Positions 44,684 through 55,823 of a DNA stretch of 64,000 nt are shown here, piece by piece; the first letter of the stretch is position 1; each line of letters opens with the position of its first letter. Location of the stretch: the NCBI GenBank assembly GCA_963675135.1, contig OY776121.1, positions 72,060,265 to 72,124,264 on the forward strand. Reading direction: 5' to 3'. The notes beneath the pieces are model-generated. The model did not search any database. It had not been told where the DNA came from and was given only the letters and a program-made list of their open reading frames with translations. Both the position numbers and the translations under genes were made by a program. Source of the DNA: Galeopsis tetrahit. Its lineage: Eukaryota > Streptophyta > Magnoliopsida > Lamiales > Lamiaceae.

Positions 44684-47203
44684 TGTGAGTGTTATCTCAT
44701 AATCTCAAAATCAGCACAATAAACTACTGAGCTGATAGGATCAGATAAGATAACTTAGGCCTTATCAGATGAGTTGAAGGGTTTCAATCAGATGAGAAGG
44801 TGATGCTTAGAGTTCAGCACAGTTGGGATCAGCAGAGTAAGATCAGCATAGTACTGGACTAAGATCAGTACTTCAGCAGACTGGACTAAGATCAGTACTT
44901 CATCAGAGTAGATCAGCTCAGTACCAGATTAGCACAGTACTTGGGTCACCACAGTACCAGGTCAGCACAGTACTTGGTCAGCACAGTTAAGATCAGCACA
45001 GTATGAAGTCTATCAGCGGAGTTAGCTTTTGATCATCAGAACAGAAGAGTTGAGTATCAGAACACTAAGTAGTGATCTGATCTTTATGGACAAGTCTTCT
45101 GGTTCGAAGTTAGTTAGTTTAACTAACAGTTTTACAGTTACAACAATTTGAGGGCATAACTACCATTTCAGTTGGGCAATAACAGAGCACATGGGTTGTT
45201 ACAAGCGGTTGCAAACGGTTGATAACTACTCAAAACAGTTCCTAACAGCAGCAACTACCTTTGGTCTTTATATACTCTTGTTTGTGTACATTGTAAAGGT
45301 TGATTTTTGGATGAGAGATTTAATACTGTTGGTCCTTGGTGGAGTATAACACAAGTGTATGGGGGGGGGGAATGCACTTGTGTATGCAAATTCTTTTTCT
45401 TTTTGACAAACTGGTCTTATCAGGCAAGTTGTCTCACAACTGGCCTGAGTGTGAACTTTGATAGATACTTGTCCTACTGATTACTATTGAGTGATCAGTT
45501 GGCTAAATATCTAAAAGAGTTGCTAAGTGCGGAATGTGGTTGGCCTTTGACTTAAAGAAATACTCCAAGTTAATTTCTGAAATGATACAGATATCAGGGA
45601 CTTTGTCCAAAACAAATTTTCTTACTTACTGAGTTATGTTTCTTTAAAATATGTTTGAATGTAAGTGAAATAAATAATGCAGTAAGTGAATGGCACACAA
45701 ATTTATAGTGGTTCAGAGACTCAAGCTCCTACATCCACTTTCCCTGATTGAACAGGATAATTCCTTCTCAATGGAATTAGCTTGTTTTATAGTGCCAAGG
45801 TGCACTGATCAACAACACTCTCTTAGTGTTTTGATCCCTAGGAAACCTGAGTCCTAGTGCTCAATCTCTCTAAGTTAAGACTGTGTTTCACACTAACAGT
45901 CCTTAACTCCTCACTTCTACAACAAACTCTCTCTTCACTAAATGAGATAAGGGTTTGAGGTTTGGTTCCAACTAGTGGAGATATCCTTTACAATAAGAAC
46001 AGTGTAAAGGCTTAGGATATCTCAATGTTAAGCTTTGGATGTTTACAAAGATTGGCTTAGCTAAAAGAAGTGATTCAGGAAACTTGGAATTCTAGAGAAT
46101 AGCTTGGTTTCCTTTGAAAGCTTGATGATAGTTTGATAGCTTGTAGTTGGATATTGAATCCCTTGATCACTTCTGTATTTATAGGAAAATTTGAGCAGCT
46201 AACCGTTGGAGGGATAGCACTTCAAACTTGTCTATTTGCAGCACCATTGAAACGGCTATGAAGCTTGGCATCCTTTTATCCACTGTGTAAAAGGCCTCTT
46301 CAATGGTTGCTTGAATGAATGTGTTGATTTCTGAAAAATGCGGCTGAGATGACTTGTGTCAGTTTCTAAATATGCACATTTCCCAAGGTTGATTTGAGGC
46401 AGAAGCTATACTCAACAAACGGTCAGATTGGACAAGCTCCCTGAATATTCCTGCTGCAATTGAGAATATTCCAACATTCATTCAATGCTTCACTCTTTAA
46501 TGCTTCAAGTCTTCAATGTTTGGTTCAGGCATGATTGGCAATAAATGTTTTCATTGAATGTGTCTTTTGGACTTTGACATTCAATGCTCTTGATCATTTG
46601 TACTTCAACAGTCTTGATCATTTGCATTTATGGGCATTGCTTTACTGCTCTTGGTCTCTTCAGCTAAGTTGTCCACTTGGTCAGTCTGTCTTGAAGGTTC
46701 AGCAGCTTTGTCTTAAAGACTTATCAAGCTGCCTAACATTCCAGCTTTGGACAACTATCCTGAACTAAAATCTCACAACATTCCTGATATTTTTCTCTAA
46801 AGCAATCTACACATTCAAGTGAACTGAGACACCTTGCCTGAACTAGACTTGAGCTTATCTCAACTAATCTGAACATCATCAATCAGGGGTTTTGGTATCT
46901 AGATCAAAATCATTTTATTCCCAACAAATACGTTATTGTATTCTTTGAGTTGTGTGAGTTCACGAGTGAAGTGAGGAAATATCCAATTTCGAGTGAATGA
47001 GTGTGTAAACATTCTTTATCAATCAAAGAAGTACTAGTCTGGTCCAGTGGATGTAGATCACATTAATCGAACCACTTAAATCCTTGTGTGCTGTTTGTCT
47101 CGTTGATTACTTTTCTGAATTACAATCCTAGAGCAGTTATTTCTTCTATATTCAAGTGTTCTAATTAGTTGGAGACGTCTAACCGATCGGAATCATCTTG
47201 ACA
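44684..47203 (+). repeat. Element E 3' LTR, interrupted by solo LTR H
   Basis: Parts 44684-45326 and 46932-47203 rejoin at AATAC. The motif block is at 44815-45005. A purine-rich AAAGGTGGAGAAT precedes it as the polypurine tract. Confidence 0.9.
45327..46926 (+). mobile_element. Solo LTR H (1600 bp) in the 3' LTR of element E
   Basis: TGTTGGTCCTTGG...TTATTCCCAACA with target duplication AATAC at 45322-45326 and 46927-46931. The terminal words are like G1/G2, but the body is different, so it is a separate SIRE-like family. A run of ten G lies at about 45361. Confidence 0.9.
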
Positions 47204-47208
47204 TCTTC

Positions 47209-48365
47209 TCTATCAGAAAGTATTTTGGTTAGCACAGTGGGTTTTCATACATCTAAGGAGATTTGGGATTGTCTAGAGTTAGGATTTTCTAGTCAATCAA
47301 CAGCTAAAATTTTGTATTTCAAGCAGCAACTTCATAATGCTAAGAAAAATTCTCTTTCCATGAGAGAATATTTGAATAAGATTAAGAGTTGCTGTGATGT
47401 GCTTAATGCTTCTGGACACAAGATTTCTAGTGAAGACCATGTACTCTATATAATGGCTGGCCTAGGTGCAGAGTATAATCCGGTTATGATCTCAATCAGT
47501 TCAAAATTTGACCCTATTTCTGTCTCAGAAGTCAGTTCCTTGCTGTTAAGCTTTGAAGCTCGTTTAGAAAGCATTTCTACCTCCTCTTTTAGCATAGATG
47601 GATCATCACCTACTGCCAATGTTGCTACTTAACAAAGAAATGGAGGGAGAAACTTTGGTTTTCAATCAAACAAAGGGGGCAACAACAACAATACTGGCCA
47701 TAGAGGGGGTAAGTCAACTTTTAGAAGGGGTTTTCAAAATGGAAGAGGTGGAAAAAATGATGGCCCCCGTTGTCAGATTTGCTATATAACTAACCACACT
47801 GCCCGGTGGTGTGTCTATAGAGAAGATCTTGAGTATATTCCTCCCTCCCGAAGTCAGAACAATCAGCATGAAGGACCAAGGTCTCATTCATCTGTGAATG
47901 TTGTAAGCTATGATGGTGGTGAATCAATCATTGAAAATTCATGGTATCCGGATTTAAGAGCTTCCAGCCATGTCACTTTCGACTTAAACAACTTGAACAT
48001 TGGCTCTGAGTATCGTGGTACAGATAGAGTTCACATGGGAAATGGTACAGGTTTGCATATATCTCACTTTGGTAATTTAGTTATGACTGTGCCTAATTCT
48101 TCTAATCATTATTCTTTCCTGCTAAAAAATTTGTTACATGTGCCTCATATTAGGAAGAATCTGCTAAGTGTTTCTTAGTTTGCCAAAGATAATCGTGTCT
48201 ACTTTGAATTTCACCCCTCTTATTGTCTTGTGAAGGATCAACTCACTCACCAAATTTTATTGGAAGGCACTCTTGATCATGGATTATATAAGTTCAACTT
48301 GACAGCTTCTCTAGCTTCTCCCAAGTCCAAGTCCTTCAATCCAGCTTCTGATTCCATTCAGTCAT
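47209..48365 (+). pseudogene. gag-pol: Element D gag (end) and protease, with two stops
   Basis: It continues D Gag in frame (SESILVSTVGFHTSKEIWDCLE and onward, UBN2-type). CAA to TAA at 47630-47632 breaks the Gln/Gly/Asn-rich tail. The zinc knuckle CQICYITNHTARWC follows in frame. The protease region reads WYPDLRASSHVT where DSGA is expected, so the catalytic motif is lost. A further TAG at 48176-48178 (Gln expected) follows LLSVS. It is cut by solo LTR G2. Confidence 0.85.
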
Positions 48366-49766
48366 TGTTGGTCCCTGAGACGAGTGTAAGATCAGCTGAC
48401 TTGATGTCTGCTGATGGTGTGGAAAATAGACTAACTCTTCAAAGTAACTAGTCCGCTGATTTCACTAGGGGCCTAGGACTAGTTAGTCGGCAAATTAATT
48501 ACCTATCGGAGTTAAGTGCGGAATTTTAGTGTGCCCATAAAGACTATACTCGTCTATTTATTAAATGCAGTGTGTAAAACATTTTATGCACAAATATGTA
48601 TGAAAAGACTTGAAAAATAAAGTGCAGAATGTAAATAACACAGTAATTTATAGTTATTCGGATATACGTTCCTACGTCCACTCTCACGTCCTAACGTGAT
48701 GTTTAATCCCTTTAATTTACCAAAAATTACAAGGGCTTGTCCTTTATAGTCCCAAGGGTAGGACTTTGAGATCTGAGCCAGTTCCTTAACTGCTACGGTC
48801 TCCACAAGTGATTGGGAGCACTTGGACTCCACAAGTGAGTTGCGAGCACTTGCACTCCACAAGTGATTATAGAGCACTTGTACTCTTTACAGTGACGAAC
48901 ACTCAACTTGGCTTCTAGGGGTTTATGGTAGAAGGTGGGTTTTGTGTATAATGAACTAGGTGAGAATTTCCCTTACAATCTGTTTTAGCCTCATGCTAGG
49001 ATTGGGAAATTCTCTCTAAGCTATGGATATATATGAGTGGCTGCACTGGCTTAGATGTTATGAGTTCACTCACTGGGGATGAGGTGATGCGTGTTGAATC
49101 TTCATGTACGATCTTCTTGAGCTCTTCTTATTTCTGGAGTTTATGACCTTTGCTCGACCTTTGCATCTCACACCTCTTCACACTCCCTAATGATGTATGG
49201 ACTCATTTATATAGTGTTGAGGTTGAATGTTACCGTTGGATGATGACATTCAAAACTCCACTAATTGAGGAATTGGCAATCTCTTGATATGATATGATTG
49301 AATATTACCATTGTCATGTAATTTCAATCATATCTTTGACTTTCCTTTCTTGTGCATATCTTGTCAATCCTTGACTTCAACTCTGATTGGCTTTCCTTTA
49401 ATTGGGTACTCATCTGATCTTTCTTTTAGGCTTCTTCTGTCTTTTACTCAGCTGCTGTCTTTACCCCGTTGTTGTCTCTACTCAGCTGCCTTTTACTCAG
49501 CTGCTGTCTTTACTCTGCTGTCTTTACTCAGCTGCTGTCTCTTTTCAGCTGCTGTCTTTACTCTGCTGTCTTTACTCAGCTGTCTTTAAGATGACTTCTG
49601 GTCTTGGTCTTCTCTTCTCTTCTTGAGCATTGGCATGTCTTCTCTTCTAACCAGAGTCCTATCTATTACAAGATGTATAATAAAGTTGTCTATACAATAC
49701 AACTTATCCTATTACATGTTTGATTTGGTTTATCAAAACTAAACTAGGGATATTCATATCCCAATA
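48366..49766 (+). mobile_element. Solo LTR G2 (1401 bp) in element D
   Basis: TGTTGGTCCC...ATATCCCAATA, the same family as G1, with the final CA mutated to TA. Target duplication GTCAT at 48361-48365 and 49767-49771. Confidence 0.9.
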
Positions 49767-49771
49767 GTCAT

Positions 49772-51025
49772 CCCCTTCTTTTCAAGTTAATTCAACCGCT
49801 CTTTCAAGAAGTTCAACACTTAGTCTTTGGCATAATAGACTTGGACATCCTTCTTTTTTGATTACCAAGAAAGCATTGTCCAGCAGTGATATTTCATTTG
49901 TAGATGACACTGCTAGTACTCTTTGCACTGCTTGTATGAAGGCTAAATGTCATAAAAGTCCTTTCTCTTTATCTGAAACTGTTATAAACCAGCCATTTTC
50001 TATGATACATTCTGATTTATGGGGTCCAGCACCCATCATTTCTGTTAATGGTTTCAGATATTATATTAGCTTTGTTGATGCAGCAACTAAGTACACATGG
50101 ATTTACCTCCTCAAGTTAAAATCTGATGTGCTGAATGCTTTCACTCATTTCAAATCTCTTGTGGATACTCAATTCAATGCTAAAATAAAAATTCTACAAA
50201 CTGATGGTGGAACTGAGTTCAAACCATTACTCCCTTTGCTTAATCAATCTGGTATAATTCATCAAATTTCATGCCCATACACACCACAACAAAATGGCAC
50301 TGCTGAAAGAAAGCATAGGGATGATGCCTGCACTACATAGTTGAACATGCTCTGGCTATGCTTGCTCATTCTCAAGTCCCATTACTACACTGGGATGATG
50401 CCTTCACTACTAGTGTTTATCTCATCAATCGAACTCCATCACCCACTCTTCATTACAAAACACCCCTTCAACTCCTCACAGGAAAGAAACCTGACTACCA
50501 TAGATTACGAATCTTTGGTTGTTTATGTTACCCCCTTCTCAAACCTTATACACATCATAAACTAGAAAACAGATCTGAGTGCAGTGTGTTCTTGGGATAT
50601 AGTTCTCAATATAAGGGATATAAAGCTCTTTTACCAAACAAAAAGATCATCATCACAAGGCATATTACGTTTGATGAAAATTGTTTCCCATTTGTCTCTG
50701 CCACTTCCACACTTCCACCCGCTGCACCACTTAATCATCCCATAGCCCCTCTTATCCATACCCCCATTTTCACTCCTCCGCATACCCCCACTCCCACTGA
50801 TATTTCCCCTTCACTATCTCATTCTCACACTTTTGAGCCTAATTCTCCCCCAGATTCTGTCACCTCCTCTACTTTACCTCCTTCATTAAAAGGCCAGTTG
50901 TATATTGACATACCAATAATGGATAATGATGCCTCACCATCTACTAATGTTTCTCTTGATTGTACAGATACACAGGTCCCTGCCCAAGTGTCATTGCATC
51001 CAATGATTACTAGAGCTAAGGATGG
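49772..51025 (+). pseudogene. pol: Element D integrase, frameshifted
   Basis: The HHCC zinc finger (LWHNRLGHPS then CTACMKAKCHK) and the DDE core (HSDLWGP, TDGGTEF, TPQQNGTAERKHR) are present. At about 50320-50340 a small insertion (GATGATGCCTGCACTAC) shifts the frame. The other frame resumes with EHALAMLAHS and runs through the GKKP integrase tail and FDENCFPF to MITRAKDG, where element F inserted. Confidence 0.85.
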
Positions 51026-51896
51026 TGAAAGTGTGGTGTGGTGTGTGAATATGAAGTGTTTAAGTTTAAGTAGAATAATGTTGTACTAAATGTTGTGACA
51101 AATGGTACAACACTGGCTCTAACAGAATATCAGAAATTATGATTAACACAGCGGAAGACTTGAAACACTAAAAATAAAACGTGACACAATGGAAATAATT
51201 TTTCACATAGATTTTATAAATAAAAATCTATGCTAGCCTTACGGCGAAAACCAATACTTATCTTCAAGTATAAATGTTGTGTGAAATGTTACAGCATTAA
51301 CATTCACAACAGAAACTACAAACGAGGCAGGTGCCTTGTTCTAAAAATGAACTAAGTGTATAATGTATACACTGTCGAAATGCCTAGTCTATCTAAAGAT
51401 TACACTCTCAATAGATAAGAAGACACACAGCCATACGGGTGGGATACGAACATATGATCTAAAAGGTAGTTCTACTGGCCACAATTCCTAACAGGGATAT
51501 ACGCTCGGTCTAGGAAGTTGATCGAATAGAGTACACTGATTTGAGAAGCCTTCCATCGGTATTTATAGTAGTGGGGTGCTGATTCTAGAGGCTTCCACAT
51601 TGAGGTCCTATTTTTTAGGAACTCAACTTCCACAACTTCCATGATCTTTCTAGATCCTTCTAGGCTGCTCCAGGTCGTTCCAAATGTATCTAGGCTGTTC
51701 TAGCATGTTCTCCAATGTTCTGGAATCTTCCAGGTTCCAGATTCTGGTAGAAGCTTCTAGATCCTGCCAGAAATGCGACAACATTTAGATCAACATTTAA
51801 TGTAGCATTTCAGAAAAGACTTAGAAAAAATCTCGGAAGGTCAAATTAAGATGTTGTTGATAATGTTAAGGCATTTAAGGATTAACAACATCTACA
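51026..51896 (-). repeat. Element F 3' LTR (871 bp)
   Basis: In element sense it runs TGTAGATGTTG...CACTTTCA. It matches 60851-61721. Confidence 0.95.
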
Positions 51897-52574
51897 ATCT
51901 CCCCCAATTTGACCTTTCGACTACAACACACCTGATGCACATATATTTCTATACATACTCAGTATTATGTACTTAGTTGAGGTTAACATCATTGCTAAGC
52001 ACTAGTCAAGACAATACCTGTTGTAACCGTTCGATCAAATCAATTGAAGATCAGAGATAATTTTACAATGATCCGTGCCATAAGATCAAGATAAATTTTA
52101 TCCAAAATAGAACAAGTATAAACACTACACTTATTCACAACATAAGTAACTTTACTAAGGTCATAAGTTAAACTGGAAGAAATTAACTTAAAATCTAAGT
52201 AAGACACTAACAAAAAATAAAATAAAACAAACAACAAAAATAAATCAGAGCAACAAACATAGAAAACAAGAACATAAACATAAACAAAACAGAAACTACA
52301 CTATACCCAACCTGCAATAGTAGACACATGATAATCTGCAAACAAATTAAGCAAGGCAGTAAACAAATATCAAGTGGAACCATTAAGCAAGTTGCAGTAA
52401 TAAGTATCCTATCATCTAGGAATAAAAAAAACAATTGTATCAGAATTTCAGAATTCAAACTTTAAACATTAATTACAAAGGTAGAACTGAATAAATGGCT
52501 TATATTGCTGTGGAAACAGCTGCAGCATCATCTTCCTTCACCATAGCCATTGTGGAATTCAGATCTCCCCCTGT
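51897..52574 (-). other. Element F 3' untranslated region and polypurine tract
   Basis: On the - strand, AAATTGGGGGAGAT abuts the 3' LTR as the polypurine tract (51897-51910). The rest is AT-rich with no supported gene. Confidence 0.75.
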
Positions 52575-54899
52575 CTAACAGCTTTCTCCAGGTAGATCAC
52601 CATACAAGGTGTCCATCTCAGTAGTATCATCATCATCTCCTTCATCAACAAAGTAAGTAGATGCAAGGTGTGCCACTACATCAGTAACAGCAGCATCTCC
52701 AGCAGCATCAGGTCCATCACCAGCATCAGCAGCAGCTGGAACTCCATCATCATTAATCTCCTCAATGACCACATTGGAGTTGGATGGTGGTGGTGGTACT
52801 CCCCCTGTTGTAGGTGAAAGTAGGTTGGTCCACCTGTTCTTCAGGAACTGAAGCTCATCTATTGTGTCCTGCAAGTGTTGGAGTTGGAGTTTGATGAATT
52901 CCTGTGAAAGATACACATTACCAGAAATGTTGATACGGATGTTCTCAACATTTGGGGTTGCATTTCTCTGTCTTTGTCTAGATGATTAAGGATGATCAGT
53001 AGTAGAGGGTCTGGTTGGTTCTGGTTGAGCAGAAGTAGAGGGTCTTTGCTGATGTTCAGTACCAGGAGCAAGCAAGGGCAGATCAATTACTCTATCCCCA
53101 GTGAGTAAGGCAGGAGCTATGGCCAACAATGGAACTCTCCCCCTCAACACATCAGTGTTCTTGGCAACAAAACCATGATGCCTCAAGTAGTTAGAAATCA
53201 GAACAGGATAGGGTAAATTGCCTTTTTCAGAAACCCTCCCAGTAAATCTCATCATATGTTGGAATATTGTGAGACCCAAATTAAACTTCTTAAGCACAGA
53301 AATCCTATATATCAAAACAGCTTGATCCTTAGTGATCTTGGTAGTATTTGTGGTGGGAATCCAATTGTAAATGATGAGTTTGTATAACACAGAGTGTAGG
53401 GAAGTGAGGTCTTTGGCTAGCATGTGTCTAGTCCATTTAACTACCCTACCAGCAGTTATAGCAGAAATGACCACATCCATGTCAGGTTCTTCATCAACCT
53501 CAACATTGGGAATTTCTAAAAACTCATTTATCAACTCAGGAGTAAAAGGTACATCCCTCCCCCTAAAATTAACAGTTCCATACCACTTAGAAGATCTCCT
53601 ACCAGTGCTCTTTTTCAAACATGCATAGAATTCATATGCCCAATTTGTCAAGAAGGATTCACCAAAATTTACAGCATGCATCAAATTCCTTTCCTCTAAG
53701 AAACTAACCATGCCTTTACTATCAAAATCAGGTATATTGATCATCTTCTCTATCAGCAGTTTTCTTTTAGAATAAATGGCCAATCTATTCTCTAGTGTAT
53801 CAAGAGAATCAGAAATACCTCCCTCTTCAGAAGCAAGGTCATCTTATCTTATTGTAGAGCTTTTAGCAGAGCTCTGTTCAGGGTTGCTTGCTGCACTGGA
53901 AGAGCTATCTCCACTGCCACCATCTTCAGGTTCTGGTGCAGCTTCCTTTGCAGCAGCATTGTGCTCAGCATTTTTCCTAAGAGACTTCAGAATGTCTCTC
54001 AAGCATCTTTCAGAATCAGAATTGGACTCTGACTCAGCTGGTTCATCTTCAGTGATCATCTTTTCTTTGCCTTTTGGTTCAGCAACAGACTTTCCTTTCC
54101 CTTTCTTTTCAGCAACAACCTTCGTTTTGGATTTTTTAGCAACAACAGTCTTAGTTTTCTTTGGATTCTCAGCAACAATAGGAGCTTCATCTTCAGAATC
54201 TGTGAACACTTGAATAGGTTCACCAGCATCAGCTCCAGCTTTCTTCTTCTTCCTCATGGATTCAGAATAATCCACACGAGTGAACACACGGTATGATCTT
54301 CTTCTTTGAACTGGACTCCTCTGTCTTTTTCCTTTCTGCGCATTCTTCTAGAAAGGAATGGGAGCAGATTCATCAGAAACAGAGAGTGAAGAGTTTGTAC
54401 CATCTTCAGAGATGTTTGCATCTTCCATTTCAACATCTTCAGGGTCGGAAGTAGCAGTGGCTTCTTCTTCAACAAAAGCTTCAACATTCTCAGTTTGCAG
54501 TTCGTGAACAGAGGGTGATTTAGGGCTTTTTGAAGCGGCAACCATTTGGGCGGTTTGATCAGCCAAATAGCTTGAGATATCCACTGTGATATATCCAAAT
54601 GTCATCACGGGCAGATGACCAGTTGTTCGAAGAGAGTCAGACACTTCTTCGATAGCCTTGTTGAACTGTTCAACAGTTGCATCTTGAGGAATGTTGGTTG
54701 TTGGTGGAATGGTTTGAGGAGCAGTTTGAGGAGTGGGAGTGGTTGTTGATGGAGTTGCAGAGACATTCGAGTCAGCATTTGAAGCGGTAGAGTTTTGTGA
54801 AGCCATGGAAGCAAGAATTTCGAGAGGATTTGTGCGAGAGTGAGATGAGGTTTTCGAATCAGAGAGAGATTGTGAGGAATTCGAGTTTGTTCCAGCCAT
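52575..54899 (-). pseudogene. Element F additional 3' ORF (aORF), 775 codons with three in-frame stops
   Basis: Four open pieces (54899-54348, 54347-53844, 53843-52986, 52985-52575) are all in one frame. They are separated only by TAG (54348-54350), TAA (53844-53846) and TAA (52986-52988). The order is a Ser/Thr/Asn-rich N-terminus, an acidic stretch, a Lys/Ala-rich linker with KKKKAG and repeated KGKGK, and a Ser/Ala patch. A globular block follows (MINIPDFDSKGMVSFLEERN, later VNFRGRDVPFTPELINEFLEIP, then LTSLHSVLYKLIIYNWIP), of the putative plant transposon protein type. A short coiled coil and an acidic tail end it. There is no signal peptide or membrane helix. Its function is unknown. It is in the same place as the aORF of A and shares the VxGxVxxTxxxIxxxLxLP-like core. 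Confidence 0.75.
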
Positions 54900-55823
54900 T
54901 TAAGTTAGGCGGTTGGAATTTCAAGGTAAGGATGGAAATTTGCACACACTTCTTTGAGATATACACAACCAAATTACAATTTTTCAATCTTAGTACTCAA
55001 CACAATCAGAAATCACAATTTAGCAAATAAATGGCATCTTATGTTCGATATTTATAGAGAGAGTAATGTAGTTGGAGGTTTAAGAAAATACAACAGTAGA
55101 ATTAATCTAGAATTTTCGAAAGTGCTCCACATTATTAGCCACAACCTAGATCATGGTTAATTAGTGGGAAAAAAATCAATTAATTAAATTAATTAAATTA
55201 GATAATTAGGAAGATTCCAGAATTAATTTCGCATAATCTGAAAAAAATAGATAAGGGTCAGTAATTAATTAAATAAATAAACTGAATCTCAATAAATAAT
55301 TAAATAATTACACAGATAAAAATAAATTCGAATCAAGCAATGTTGTGCTCAAAACTGTTACAAACACCCCAACACGGTTTTTACATGAATTTGCTTCATT
55401 AGTGTTGCACCATATTTTTCTTTTTGTGTTATAGCATCTAATTTGTATTGATCCATTGTTCCTGTAGAGTACATCGTAGTAGCGAACTCCGTGCCCCATA
55501 CTTACTTAATGGATTACAAATATGTTGATGTTTTTACCAAATATCACCTTTTGAAAAGAAGGCATCGTAGTAGTGAACTCTGTGCTCCATAGTTACTCAG
55601 TGATTTGGTACATCTTTTAGTATGCTAATAACATTCTCATTTTTATGCATTTGAGAGGTGTAAGACATGTTTATTTTTGCACTCCAATGTTCTTAGATTC
55701 GTAGATATTTTACAAAGGAATTATTTAACTAAGTAAGAAATAAATTCAACTTATAAAATTTATACAACCCATGATGTTGTCCCAAATGCTACCGCATTTG
55801 TGACAACATCCATCCGAATTTTT
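54900..55823 (-). other. Element F spacer between pol and aORF
   Basis: 924 bp with no recognised ORF. AT-rich; two related segments CATCGTAGTAGYGAACTCYGTG lie near 55472 and 55564. Confidence 0.5.

Larger units (their letters stand above)
37952..47203 (+). mobile_element. Element E: Tnt1/Tork-type copia element, same family as B, with a solo LTR in each of its LTRs
   Basis: It starts TGTGAGTGTTATC and ends CATCTTGACA, with target duplication TCTTC at 37947-37951 and 47204-47208. The 5' LTR is 37952-40533 (contains G1) and the 3' LTR is 44684-47203 (contains H). The net LTR length is about 930 and 915 bp once the insertions are removed. Confidence 0.93.
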
